NCBI RefSeq assembly: GCF_014270105.1
Contig: NZ_JACNMF010000007.1
Location: forward strand, 38,165-102,164
Source of the DNA: Hyunsoonleella aquatilis
GTDB lineage: Bacteria > Bacteroidota > Bacteroidia > Flavobacteriales > Flavobacteriaceae
Direction: 5' to 3'
Length of the DNA stretch: 64,000 nucleotides
In this document: in pieces, positions 8,653-17,929 of the stretch
How positions within the stretch are numbered: position 1 is the first letter of the stretch
Layout of the letters: each line of letters opens with the position of its first letter
The notes under the pieces: model-generated
What the model was told of the DNA's origin: nothing
What the model saw: the letters and a program-made list of their open reading frames with translations, nothing else
The model's database searches: none
Made by a program: the position numbers and the translations under genes

Positions 8653-9297
8653 CTAATTCCTATCCTCCAACAACGGCACAAACCGAAACTCCCCAAACTC
8701 GTGCTTTTCAAATTCCTTTGGACCCTTTCGAATAAATAAGGTCATTACCTGCACATCATCACCCACCGGAATAACCAAACGCCCACCATCTTCTTTAAGT
8801 TGACTTAACAATGGTTTTGGTACAAAAGGTGCTCCGGCGGTCACAATAATGCTATCAAAAGGCGCTTCTTCCGGCAGTCCTTTATAACCGTCACCGAAAA
8901 TGAGTTTTTTAGCGCGATAGCCTATTTTGGGTAAAAACTTGCTCGTTTTTTTAAACAATTCCTGTTGGCGCTCAATACTGTAAACCTTAACGCCCAGCTT
9001 ACATAAGACGGCAGTTTGGTAGCCGCTCCCCGTACCGATTTCCAGTACTTTATCCCCCGGCGAAACTTTTAGCAATTCCGTTTGAAAGGCCACGGTAAAC
9101 GGTTGCGAAATGGTCTGGTCTGCGGCAATCGGAAAGGCCTTATCCTGATAAGCATGGTCCAAAAATCCGGAGTCCATAAATAAATGCCTCGGAATATCGC
9201 CAATGGCCTTCAGCACCTTTTCGTCTGTTATACCCTTGGCGGCTATGGTGTTAACCAATTGCTGTCGCAGTCCTTGATGTTTAAAAGTATCTTTCAA
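8653..9297 (-). CDS. pcm: protein-L-isoaspartate O-methyltransferase
   Basis: 214 aa, normal length. The enzyme transfers a methyl group from S-adenosylmethionine to isoaspartyl residues and so repairs aged proteins. The N-terminal substrate segment PFTVAFQTELL and SAM-binding motif I VLEIGTGSGYQTAVL are present, with DSIIVTAGAPFVP as the next SAM-methyltransferase motif and GGRLVIPVGD after it. It is convergent with the gene to its left and stands alone. Confidence 0.93.
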   Translation of the reverse strand: MKDTFKHQGLRQQLVNTIAAKGITDEKVLKAIGDIPRHLFMDSGFLDHAYQDKAFPIAADQTISQPFTVAFQTELLKVSPGDKVLEIGTGSGYQTAVLCKLGVKVYSIERQQELFKKTSKFLPKIGYRAKKLIFGDGYKGLPEEAPFDSIIVTAGAPFVPKPLLSQLKEDGGRLVIPVGDDVQVMTLFIRKGPKEFEKHEFGEFRFVPLLEDRN

Positions 9298-9420
9298 TGT
9301 TTTCGGGAGGTTATTTCTGCCAAAAATAAAAGAATTTCTTCAAAAGAACTATCGAACTGAGTGTTTAAAAATCTAATACTTCAGTCCAAAATTTTCAAGG
9401 AAACGAAATTCTTTTAATCA

Positions 9421-9467
9421 GATTCCCGATGTCTCGGGAATGACAATCCTGCCTGCCGGCAGGCAGG
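9421..9467. repeat. two intergenic palindromes
   Basis: ATTCCCGA...TCGGGAAT at 9422-9441 is followed by GAC, matching the GGAATGAC end of the hairpin family. Six bases later is the perfect 20-base palindrome CCTGCCTGCCGGCAGGCAGG at 9448-9467; an imperfect relative is at 52505-52530. The rest of the 9298-9664 gap holds no gene that I can see, only a weak TATCTTTA -7-like sequence near 9568. Confidence 0.7.
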
Positions 9468-9664
9468 TTCAACAAGGAAACCTCAACACTAATGTAGAGG
9501 AGTTCTTCTTCAAAATACTCAAACATTTTTAAGCTAAAAACAATTTTTTCGGAATTTAAATTTAGTATCTTTAAGCGTTGAAATCATGGCGTATTTTTAA
9601 GGAATTTCCGTCGATTTTCACATTAATATTTTACTAATAATAGCTTCGATATAAATATAAAACT

Positions 9665-10624
9665 ATGCTAAAAGCTGGTGTTTTAGGTGCAGGTCACCTT
9701 GGAAAAATTCATCTGAGACTGCTCAATCAATCTGAAAAATATGAATTGGTCGGGTTTTACGACCCGGATGCCTCCAATGCGAAAAAAGTAGCGGACGAAT
9801 TCGGTTATAGACCATTTGATTCTATTGAAGATTTAATAGATGCCGTGGATGTTGTGGATATTGTAACACCCACTTTGTCACACCACGAATGCGCCATTAA
9901 AGCTATCACGAAGGGCAGGCATATTTTTATTGAAAAGCCGATTACCAATACCCTTGCCGAGGCCGAAGATATTAGGGCTTTAGTTGCGTTTCACAAAGTA
10001 AAAGGCCAAGTGGGCCACGTTGAGCGTTTTAACCCCGCTTTTATTGCTGTGAAAGATGATATCAAATCCCCCATGTTTATCGAGACGCATCGTTTGGCGG
10101 AATTTAACCCGAGGGGTACGGATGTACCTGTTGTTTTAGATTTGATGATTCACGATATCGACATTATTTTGAGTACCGTAAAATCTGAAGTGAAACATAT
10201 TTCTGCCAGTGGTGTTGCAGTCATTAGTGATACGCCGGACATCGCCAATGCCCGTATCGAATTTAAAAATGGATGTGTAGCCAACTTAACAGCCAGCAGA
10301 ATTTCATTAAAGAAAATGCGCAAAGCACGGTTTTTCCAAAAGGATGCCTATATTTCTGTGGACTTTCTGACCAAAAAATGCGAGGTGGTTAAAATGAAGG
10401 ATGCCCCAGAAATTCCAGGGGATTTTGATATGATTTTGCAAAATGCTGAAGGGGTTCGGAAGCAAATCTATTTTGATAATCCGAAAATTCCTGACAATAA
10501 TTCAATTTTGGATGAACTGGAAACCTTTGCCGATGCTATCAACAATGACACTACCCCGGTGGTGACCTTGCATGATGGTACTGAAGCCCTTCGTGTGGCC
10601 AATATGATTATTAACCAGTTTTAA
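9665..10624 (+). CDS. Gfo/Idh/MocA family NAD(P)-dependent oxidoreductase
   Basis: 319 aa. The N-terminal Rossmann domain has GAGHLGKIHLRLL at 8-20, and the family's EKPITNTLAEA motif with its catalytic lysine is near residue 98. The C-terminal domain contains LDLMIHDIDI, the usual HDID-type active-site segment. Members oxidise sugars, inositols or biliverdin-like compounds. The substrate cannot be assigned. It is followed by a dehydrogenase gene after 122 bases containing a palindrome, which could end transcription. Confidence 0.9.
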   Translation: MLKAGVLGAGHLGKIHLRLLNQSEKYELVGFYDPDASNAKKVADEFGYRPFDSIEDLIDAVDVVDIVTPTLSHHECAIKAITKGRHIFIEKPITNTLAEAEDIRALVAFHKVKGQVGHVERFNPAFIAVKDDIKSPMFIETHRLAEFNPRGTDVPVVLDLMIHDIDIILSTVKSEVKHISASGVAVISDTPDIANARIEFKNGCVANLTASRISLKKMRKARFFQKDAYISVDFLTKKCEVVKMKDAPEIPGDFDMILQNAEGVRKQIYFDNPKIPDNNSILDELETFADAINNDTTPVVTLHDGTEALRVANMIINQF

Positions 10625-10638
10625 AAGAAGCCCCTCCT

Positions 10639-10656
10639 TCCCGATAGCTATCGGGA
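10639..10656. repeat. palindrome TCCCGATAGCTATCGGGA
   Basis: A perfect 18-base palindrome, nested inside CCTCC...GGAGG, between two plus-strand genes. Near-identical copies are at 39513-39530 and 60580-60597. Confidence 0.8.
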
Positions 10657-10746
10657 CTCCCGAAGTGGAGGAATTTTACTCTTGCCCTTATAAATATTAT
10701 GGATTAATGCATTGAAACTATTACTTTGAGTATTAAACATTAAAAT

Positions 10747-11637
10747 ATGAAAAAAGTTGCTGTAATTGGCGCAGGTACCATGGGGAATGGTATTGCTCAT
10801 ACTTTTGCCCAAAACGGATTTGAAGTCTGTTTGATTGATATTAATAAAGATGCTTTAAAGATAGGCTTACAAACCATTGACGCCAATTTGGACCGCATGG
10901 TGGCCAAGGAAAAAATCACGGTGCAACAGAAGCAGGATACGCTGGACAATATTGTACCCTTCACCAATATAGAAGAAGGAGTTGATAATGTAACCTTGGT
11001 AGTGGAGGCTGCCACCGAAAACTTGGATTTGAAACTAAAGATTTTTAAGGAATTAGATGAGGCCTGCTCTGAAACGGCAATTCTTGCAACCAATACGTCC
11101 TCCATTTCGATTACCCAAATTGCGTCGGTGACTTCAAAACCAGAGCGCGTTATTGGCATGCATTTTATGAATCCTGTACCGATTATGCCTCTAGTCGAAA
11201 TTATAAATGGCTATAACACGAGCAAAGAGGTAACCAAAACCATAATGGATTTGTCGAAAACCCTGGGTAAAGTTCCTGTTGAAGTGAACGATTATCCCGG
11301 ATTTGTGGCCAATCGTATTTTAATGCCAATGCTTAACGAATCCATTGAAACGCTTTATAACGGAGTTGCAGGGGTTGAAGAAATTGATAACGTTATGAAG
11401 CTGGGCATGGCACACCCAATGGGGCCTTTGCAATTGGCTGATTTTATAGGCTTGGACGTCTGTTTGTCTATTTTAAATGTGATGTACGAGGGCTTTAAAA
11501 ACCCTAAATATGCGCCCTGTCCTCTTTTGGTAAATATGGTTCGTGCTGGTAAACTAGGAGTAAAATCAGGGGAAGGGTTTTATGATTATTCGGAAAATAA
11601 GAAAGCTGATAAAGTTGCTTCACAATTTATGAAGTAG
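10747..11637 (+). CDS. hbd: 3-hydroxybutyryl-CoA dehydrogenase
   Basis: 296 aa, single-function length. It interconverts 3-hydroxyacyl-CoA and 3-oxoacyl-CoA with NAD(P). The NAD site is GAGTMGNGIAHTFA at 8-21. The conserved ATNTSSISIT and catalytic HFMNPVPIMPLVEI segments follow. The C-terminal domain has PGFVANRILMPMLNE and GLDVCLSIL. It lacks an enoyl-CoA hydratase domain, so it is not a FadB-type fusion. Role in butyrate or phenylacetate pathways cannot be decided from the context. Confidence 0.92.
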   Translation: MKKVAVIGAGTMGNGIAHTFAQNGFEVCLIDINKDALKIGLQTIDANLDRMVAKEKITVQQKQDTLDNIVPFTNIEEGVDNVTLVVEAATENLDLKLKIFKELDEACSETAILATNTSSISITQIASVTSKPERVIGMHFMNPVPIMPLVEIINGYNTSKEVTKTIMDLSKTLGKVPVEVNDYPGFVANRILMPMLNESIETLYNGVAGVEEIDNVMKLGMAHPMGPLQLADFIGLDVCLSILNVMYEGFKNPKYAPCPLLVNMVRAGKLGVKSGEGFYDYSENKKADKVASQFMK

Positions 11638-11684
11638 CCTTACCCAAAACTGAATACTTAGACTGCGACTGAAAACTAAATTCA

Positions 11685-12923
11685 ATGGCAAAAATACTCC
11701 CCTTTAGAGCAGTGCGCCCCACTAGGGACAAAGTTGGATTGGTAGCCTCGCGCTCCTATCAAAGCTACACACAGCCGGAGCTTGAAGCCCGATTGAATTA
11801 TAACCCCTTTTCGTTTTTGCATATTATCAACCCTGGCTACAGATACCAGCAAGACATTAAAGGCGTGGAACGCTATGCTTTGGTTAGAAACCGATATCTG
11901 GAGTTTAAGGAAGATGGCATCTTTATGCAGGACGACCAGCCGTGTTTTTACATCTATAAAATAGTTAATCGGAATGGCGACACATTTTGTGGTATTGTAG
12001 CTGGCGCGAGTGCCGAGGATTACAAAAATGGTGTCATCAAAAAGCATGAAGACACGATTGCCTATCGGGAAGAAATTTTCAAGGATTATTTAAAGACTGT
12101 CGGATTTAATGCCGAACCTGTTTTGTTAACGTATCCTGATAAACCTGAAATCACCAAAATCATTACCGAGGTGGAAAAAAAGCGGGCAGAATTTGAATTC
12201 ACCACACATTTTAGGGATACCCACTATATGTGGCTCTTGAAAGACGCCAAGCATATCGAAACCATCAGAGGAATATTTCAGGATATAGGTACCATTTATA
12301 TTGCTGACGGCCATCACCGTTCAGCATCCTCAAACTTACTGGCGGAGCAACTCAAATCAGAAAACAAAGCACATTCAGGAAATGAGGCTTACAACAACTT
12401 TATGGTGTATTTGATTCCTGAAACAGAACTTAAAATTTACGAATTTAATCGTCTGGTGAAAGATTTGAATGGGTTTTCAAAAGAGCGTTTTTTGATCAAA
12501 TTGGACGCCATGTTCCGTATTGAAAACCGAGGGGTGGACCTTTACAAACCCAATAAAAAGCACCATTTCAGTATGTATTTGGATGGTGAGTTTTATTCGC
12601 TTTATCTTAGAAAAGGCAATTATAAAATCAATTCGTCGTTGGATGCTCTGGATACCCAAATTCTCTATAAAACCATCTTGGAACCGATTTTAGGAATTTC
12701 GGATTTGCGCAACGACAAACGAATATCTTACTCCCATGGGCGAAATGATTTGGTGACCATAAAACAAAAAGTAGATAGCGGGGAATTCGCTGTGGGCTTT
12801 GGATTGGTTCCGATAACAGTTTCAGAATTGAAAGCCATTGCGGATGAAGGCCTGACCATGCCCCCAAAAAGTACGTTTATTGAACCCAAATTAAGAAGTG
12901 GCGTCACCATTTATGAATTTTAG
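11685..12923 (+). CDS. DUF1015 family protein
   Basis: 412 aa, close to the family norm. The signature is PFRAVRPTRDKVGLVASRSYQSYT at the N-terminus, DGHHRSASS near residue 208 and a C-terminal GFGLVPITVSELKAIADEGLTMPPKSTFIEPKLRSG segment. The biochemical function is unknown. In many genomes the family lies with serA/serC-type genes, but here it is upstream of a YggS homologue, eight bases away, so the two are probably co-transcribed. Confidence 0.9.
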   Translation: MAKILPFRAVRPTRDKVGLVASRSYQSYTQPELEARLNYNPFSFLHIINPGYRYQQDIKGVERYALVRNRYLEFKEDGIFMQDDQPCFYIYKIVNRNGDTFCGIVAGASAEDYKNGVIKKHEDTIAYREEIFKDYLKTVGFNAEPVLLTYPDKPEITKIITEVEKKRAEFEFTTHFRDTHYMWLLKDAKHIETIRGIFQDIGTIYIADGHHRSASSNLLAEQLKSENKAHSGNEAYNNFMVYLIPETELKIYEFNRLVKDLNGFSKERFLIKLDAMFRIENRGVDLYKPNKKHHFSMYLDGEFYSLYLRKGNYKINSSLDALDTQILYKTILEPILGISDLRNDKRISYSHGRNDLVTIKQKVDSGEFAVGFGLVPITVSELKAIADEGLTMPPKSTFIEPKLRSGVTIYEF

Positions 12924-12931
12924 TAAAAGTA

Positions 12932-13600
12932 ATGAGTATAAAAGAAAACCTTAGTAGCATAAAATCAAAACTACCGGAACACGTGACCTTGGTTGCAGTT
13001 TCCAAAACGAAACCCGTCGATACCATTATGGAAGCCTATGAGGCCGGGCACAACACTTTTGGCGAAAATAAGGTGCAGGAAATGGTTGAAAAATACGAGG
13101 AAATGCCCAAGGATATTGAATGGCATATGATTGGTCATTTGCAACGGAATAAGGTAAAATACATGGCCAACTTTGTGCGTTTGATTCATGGTGTTGATAA
13201 TTTTAAATTGTTGAAAGAAATCAATAAGCAGGCAAAAAAACACGATCGAGTAATTGATTGTTTGTTTCAAATCAAGATTGCGGAAGAGGATTCAAAATTT
13301 GGTATGTCCACATATGAGGCAAAGGAAATCATCACATCCAAATCATTTTCAGAATTAAAAAACATCAGAATTACTGGTGTGATGGGCATGGCAACTTTTA
13401 CGAATAATGAGACTCAAATCAAACAGGAATTCAATGTTTTAAAACAAACCTTTGAGGACTTAAAGCCTTTAGAAACCACTAATTTCAAACCTGAAACCAT
13501 TAGCATGGGCATGAGCGGGGATTACCAATTGGCCATTGCATGTGGTAGCACAATGATTCGGGTTGGAAGTAGTATATTTGGGGCGAGGAATTATCAGTAG
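12932..13600 (+). CDS. YggS/PLPBP family pyridoxal-phosphate homeostasis protein
   Basis: 222 aa, full length. The PLP-binding lysine is Lys25 in VAVSKTKP, and FGENKVQEM, EWHMIGHLQRNKVK and MGMSGDYQLAIACGSTMIRVGSSIFG are family landmarks. This single-domain alanine-racemase-like fold carries PLP without known catalysis and affects vitamin B6 and amino-acid balance. It sits directly behind the DUF1015 gene. Confidence 0.93.
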   Translation: MSIKENLSSIKSKLPEHVTLVAVSKTKPVDTIMEAYEAGHNTFGENKVQEMVEKYEEMPKDIEWHMIGHLQRNKVKYMANFVRLIHGVDNFKLLKEINKQAKKHDRVIDCLFQIKIAEEDSKFGMSTYEAKEIITSKSFSELKNIRITGVMGMATFTNNETQIKQEFNVLKQTFEDLKPLETTNFKPETISMGMSGDYQLAIACGSTMIRVGSSIFGARNYQ

Positions 13601-13656
13601 GCAGTCGCAGTGTTCAGTTTACAGCTTAACACCTTAACAACAAACAGCTTAACACC

Positions 13657-15018
13657 ATTTACGCAGTATTAGACATAGAAACCACGGGAGGCAAGTATAA
13701 TGAGGAGGGCATAACCGAAATTGCCATCTACAAATATGACGGCCACCAGGTGGTGGATCAATTTATCAGCCTTATCAATCCTGAAAGGGAAATTCAACCG
13801 TTTGTAGTGAATCTTACAGGAATCAATAGCAGTATGTTGCGCAATGCCCCAAAGTTTTATGAGGTAGCAAAACGCATCGTAGAAATCACGTCTGACTGCA
13901 TTTTAGTGGCGCATAATGCCCAATTCGATTATAGAATTCTGCGTACTGAATTTAGCCGATTGGGGTTTGAGTACGAACGGAAATCCCTATGTACTGTGCA
14001 ACTGGCGAAACATTTAATTCCGGGGCAACCTTCTTATAGTTTGGGCAAATTGGTTCGCTCCCTCGGGATCCCCGTGGCAGACCGCCATCGTGCCTCGGGC
14101 GATGCTCAGGCTACCGTAAAGCTATTCAAAATGCTTTTGGATAAGGACACCAAAAAAAATATTGTCCAAAACAGTGTCAGCCTCAATCCAAAACGTCAAT
14201 TGGAACCCAAGCATATTGATATCATTGCTGAGCTGCCAACCATAACAGGAGTATACTACATCCACAAGGAAGACGGCGAAATCATATATATCGGCAAGAG
14301 CAAGAATATCAAAAAACGTATCAACCAGCATTTTACAAGTACGAGCCCAAAATCCAAAAAGCTTCAAGCTCTGGTAACAGCAGTTACTTATGAAGCGACA
14401 GGAAGCGAATTGGTAGCCCTTCTAAAGGAAAGCGAGGAAATCAAGAAAAATAAACCGATTTTAAACAGGGCACTAAGGCGTACAAGTTTCACCCATGGTT
14501 TGTTCAGCTACACAGATAACAATAATTACATCAATTTAAAGATTGAAGTAGTAAACGGCAAAAGCAAACCAATTACTACCTTTAGTAATAGGCAAAGTGG
14601 CAAAAGCTTTATGACTCGAGCCTTGGAGGATTATAACTTATGCCAAAAACTTATTGGACTTTACAATAGCCAATCAAGTTGTTTTAATTACGAAATAAAA
14701 GCCTGTGAAGGTGCTTGTTTGGGTATAGAATCTCCTGAACATTACAATAAACGTGTGCTTTCCTTAATAGAGAAAAGCAGTTATGATAATAAAAATGTGG
14801 TGCTTATCGACAAGGGGCGCGATATTGACGAGCGCAGTGCCATATTAATTAAAGACGGCGTATTCCAAGGTCTAGGATTCTTCAGTTTAAACTATCAAAT
14901 TAATAACCTTGAGATTCTCGAATCCATCATTACCCCCATGCAAAACAATCGGGATACCCAACACATTATCCAAAGTTACTTAAGACGCAATAGAAAAATA
15001 AAACAAATAATTTTTTGA
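13657..15018 (+). CDS. DEDDh exonuclease fused to a GIY-YIG (UvrC-like) nuclease domain
   Basis: About 453 aa if translation starts at the ATT at 13657. The first canonical start, GTG at 13750, would delete the catalytic AVLDIETTG, so a start at or near 13657 is inferred. The exonuclease part has DIETT, VAHNAQFDYRIL and HRASGDAQATVKLF (D-E-D-H-D set complete). A GIY-YIG domain follows from about residue 195 (ITGVYYIHK, IIYIGKSKNIKKRINQH). The C-terminal part has a cysteine-containing UvrC-like segment (CEGACLGIESPEHYNKRV). Family members are taken to act in DNA repair. A paralogue lies at 62392-63723. Confidence 0.85.
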   Translation: MYAVLDIETTGGKYNEEGITEIAIYKYDGHQVVDQFISLINPEREIQPFVVNLTGINSSMLRNAPKFYEVAKRIVEITSDCILVAHNAQFDYRILRTEFSRLGFEYERKSLCTVQLAKHLIPGQPSYSLGKLVRSLGIPVADRHRASGDAQATVKLFKMLLDKDTKKNIVQNSVSLNPKRQLEPKHIDIIAELPTITGVYYIHKEDGEIIYIGKSKNIKKRINQHFTSTSPKSKKLQALVTAVTYEATGSELVALLKESEEIKKNKPILNRALRRTSFTHGLFSYTDNNNYINLKIEVVNGKSKPITTFSNRQSGKSFMTRALEDYNLCQKLIGLYNSQSSCFNYEIKACEGACLGIESPEHYNKRVLSLIEKSSYDNKNVVLIDKGRDIDERSAILIKDGVFQGLGFFSLNYQINNLEILESIITPMQNNRDTQHIIQSYLRRNRKIKQIIF

Positions 15019-15023
15019 CACAA

Positions 15024-16991
15024 ATGCTAAAACAAATCCTACTGCTCCTCTCCATTGCCTGTAGTTCCATTTTAAATTCTCAACCATCAGAAAAAGATCC
15101 CGTTTTTAGGGTTTCATTGCCCGATATCGAGCTAAAATCATATGAAAAGGATTCAACGGCCAACGCTTTAGTACTCTATGAATATGGAAAAAGTTATGTT
15201 GATAGACAGGATTACGATCTAAGAACCAACATAATGCGCAAGATTAAAATTTTTAATAAAGAGGGTTTTGATAAAGCTAATGTTACTATTTATTTATACA
15301 AAGGCAATAATGGTAAATATGAAAGAGTGGATAATATTTTTGGCGCCACCTATACTTTGGTAGATGGTAAAGTAAAAACAACTGAATTAGACCCCAAGGA
15401 TGTTTATCGTGAAGAATATAACGAGAATTATACAATAGTAAAATTTACATTACCTAATATTCAGGAGGGTTCTGTAATTACATACCGTTACACATTACGC
15501 TCGCCATATATGCGAAAATATCATGGTTGGGAGTTTCAAGGTGACATCCCAAAGCAATATAGCGAGTACAATACAAGCATACCTGGCAATTGGCTGTACC
15601 ATATTAAACTCTCAGGAGGAAAAAAGTTAAGCACCAACGATATGCGTATAGAAAAAAGGTGCTTAGAAATGTATAATGGCGCCTTTGCCGATTGTAGCAT
15701 TGGAAAATATGTCATGAAAGATGTACCTGCTTTTATTGAAGAAGACTACATGACCGTAAAACAGGATTATCTCGCAAGAATTGATTACGAACTGGAGACC
15801 TTTAGAGGAATGGATGGCACGGTAACTCACTACACTAAAACATGGAAAGATGTAGATAAAGAATTGCGTTCAGAAAAAGATATTGGAAGGCAAATAAAAA
15901 AATCGGTCGATATTGAAGAATTGTTGAGTTTAGATGTATTAAACGAAACAGACCAGTTAAAAAAAGCCAAAGGCATTTACAATTACGTGCAGACCAACTA
16001 CACGTGGGATGAATCTTTTCATATTTTCAAAGACGTATCTATACGAAATATCATAAAAGATAGATCTGGCAATGTTGGCGCAATTAATATTTTACTTCAC
16101 AACTTACTTAGGGAGAGTGGTATTGATGTTAAACCCGTATTTTTATCAACTCGCGGCCATGGACGAGCTACAAAATTATATCCGGTACTTACTGACTTTA
16201 ACTACCTAATTGTTCAAGCAACAATTGATAACGACACTTATTTATTGGATGCCACCGACAAATTTTTATCCTTTGGCCAAATTCCCTTTAGGTGCCTTAA
16301 TCAATTTGGCCGTTTAGTTGATTTTAAAAATGGCAGTACTTGGATAGATATTAGACCTCGAGTTCAATCATCAACACTTTATAGCCTCAAACTTCATTTT
16401 GATGATGAAGAAAATCTGACAGGCATAGTAAATACCAGAACAACAGGTTACCACGCACTAGGTTCACGAAAAGCCTATTTTCCAAATCCGGATAATTACG
16501 TATCCGAATTGGATGAAAGTAACGAGGATATTGTTATTTCCGATTATTCTCTAAAAAATTCCACAAAAACAAGCCCTCAATTTTCCGAAACATACAGAAT
16601 TAACTACCAAGCTGAAGATATATCGGAAACCATATACTTAAACCCATTTTTATTTCCATTTTTTAAGGAAAACCCATTCAAATTACAAGAGCGAACCTAT
16701 CCGATAGATTTTGGGTATAAAGATAAATATGTGTATATGTTAAATTTGGACCTGGGCGATGTTTATGAAGTTATTGAAATGCCGAAAAAAACAAGATTGG
16801 CTTTACCTAATAAAGCAGGAGATTTAAACTTATCTGCAAGTTTAATTGGCAATAAAATCAATCTGATATTTAACCTAAGTTTTAACGAGGCCGTTTATCC
16901 TCCCGATTATTACCCCTACCTTAAGGAATTGATGAGTAGCGTCGTAAATACTCAAACAAACTCATTAATCGTACTCAAAAAGAAATCGTAA
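15024..16991 (+). CDS. DUF3857 / transglutaminase-like secreted protein
   Basis: 655 aa from the ATG at 15024, five bases after the preceding stop. A TTG nine bases earlier is also open but overlaps the upstream gene. A signal peptide (1-19) precedes a beta-rich DUF3857 domain of about 250 residues and then a transglutaminase-core-like helix region (KAKGIYNYVQTNYTWDE ... LRESGIDVKPVFLSTR). In true transglutaminases a Cys starts the helix before the LLRxxGI segment. Here the equivalent region reads SGNVGAINILL with no Cys, so catalysis is doubtful. Periplasmic role unknown. Confidence 0.85.
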   Translation: MLKQILLLLSIACSSILNSQPSEKDPVFRVSLPDIELKSYEKDSTANALVLYEYGKSYVDRQDYDLRTNIMRKIKIFNKEGFDKANVTIYLYKGNNGKYERVDNIFGATYTLVDGKVKTTELDPKDVYREEYNENYTIVKFTLPNIQEGSVITYRYTLRSPYMRKYHGWEFQGDIPKQYSEYNTSIPGNWLYHIKLSGGKKLSTNDMRIEKRCLEMYNGAFADCSIGKYVMKDVPAFIEEDYMTVKQDYLARIDYELETFRGMDGTVTHYTKTWKDVDKELRSEKDIGRQIKKSVDIEELLSLDVLNETDQLKKAKGIYNYVQTNYTWDESFHIFKDVSIRNIIKDRSGNVGAINILLHNLLRESGIDVKPVFLSTRGHGRATKLYPVLTDFNYLIVQATIDNDTYLLDATDKFLSFGQIPFRCLNQFGRLVDFKNGSTWIDIRPRVQSSTLYSLKLHFDDEENLTGIVNTRTTGYHALGSRKAYFPNPDNYVSELDESNEDIVISDYSLKNSTKTSPQFSETYRINYQAEDISETIYLNPFLFPFFKENPFKLQERTYPIDFGYKDKYVYMLNLDLGDVYEVIEMPKKTRLALPNKAGDLNLSASLIGNKINLIFNLSFNEAVYPPDYYPYLKELMSSVVNTQTNSLIVLKKKS

Positions 16992-17000
16992 ATCTTTTAG

Positions 17001-17008
17001 TACTTTTG
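17001..17008 (+). promoter_or_regulatory. -7 promoter element before the potassium channel gene
   Basis: TACTTTTG is a full TAnnTTTG match whose last base is five bases before the ATG at 17013. A -33 TTTG is not visible. Confidence 0.4.
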
Positions 17009-17012
17009 ATAT

Positions 17013-17864
17013 ATGCCTGAGAGCGAATTTAAAAACAACTGGAAGCATAAACTTCATGATATCATTTATGAAGCGGATACCCGAGCTGGAAAGCTTTTTG
17101 ATGTCATTCTGTTTATCACCATTGTGGCCAGTATCATTCTGGTTATGCTGGAAAGCATTAAAAGCTTCGATGAGAAATATCATAACTTTTTAAACATTTC
17201 GGAGTGGGTCATCACCATACTTTTCAGTATCGAATACATTGCAAGGATCATCACCGTAAAAAAGCCTTGGCGCTATGTGTTTAGTTTTTATGGTATTGTG
17301 GATTTACTGTCCACTATTCCAAAATATATTTCACTGTTGTTTGGGGGCATCCACGCTTTGGCTGCGCTTAGGGCGTTGCGCTTGTTGCGGATTTTCAGAA
17401 TATTAAAGCTGGCGAGATACCTCGGGGCTTCCAATTTACTGATGTCAGCAATAAAATCCAGTCGTGCTAAAATATCTGTATTCCTTTTTGCAGTACTTAT
17501 TTTATGCATCATTTTTGGAACACTCATGTATTTGATCGAAGGAGAGGAAAGCGGGTTTAGCAGTATTCCCGTAAGCGTGTATTGGTGTATTGTAACGCTT
17601 ACAACTGTTGGTTTTGGGGATATTGCGCCAATTACACCATTGGGCCAGTTTATTGCGGCTTTGATTATGATTTTGGGTTATGGCATCATTGCGGTTCCAA
17701 CAGGAATTGTTTCTGCGGAATATACCGCACAGGGCAGAAAAATAAATCCTGGGCCGGAGCCAAAAATACCTTTGAATTCAAAATCCTGTGAAAACTGCCT
17801 GGCGGAAAACCACAAGGACAAAGCTGAGTATTGTTATAATTGCGGGGAGCGGTTGTATGGTTAG
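17013..17864 (+). CDS. voltage-gated-type potassium channel with C-terminal zinc-ribbon tail
   Basis: 283 aa. Six membrane segments are visible. The fourth carries regularly spaced arginines (ALRALRLLRIFRILKLARYL), as in voltage sensors. The pore loop has the selectivity filter TTVGFGD near residue 195, followed by the last helix. The cytoplasmic tail ends in two CxxC pairs (CENC ... CYNC), a zinc-ribbon pattern that is not part of the core channel fold. The protein should be an inner-membrane tetramer passing K+. Regulation by the tail is an inference. Confidence 0.9.
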   Translation: MPESEFKNNWKHKLHDIIYEADTRAGKLFDVILFITIVASIILVMLESIKSFDEKYHNFLNISEWVITILFSIEYIARIITVKKPWRYVFSFYGIVDLLSTIPKYISLLFGGIHALAALRALRLLRIFRILKLARYLGASNLLMSAIKSSRAKISVFLFAVLILCIIFGTLMYLIEGEESGFSSIPVSVYWCIVTLTTVGFGDIAPITPLGQFIAALIMILGYGIIAVPTGIVSAEYTAQGRKINPGPEPKIPLNSKSCENCLAENHKDKAEYCYNCGERLYG

Positions 17865-17929
17865 TGACAAAGTAAACTTTTTAGAATTGTTCTTCTTGTG
17901 ATCCAATATAAATGAAGGGATTATTGCTT

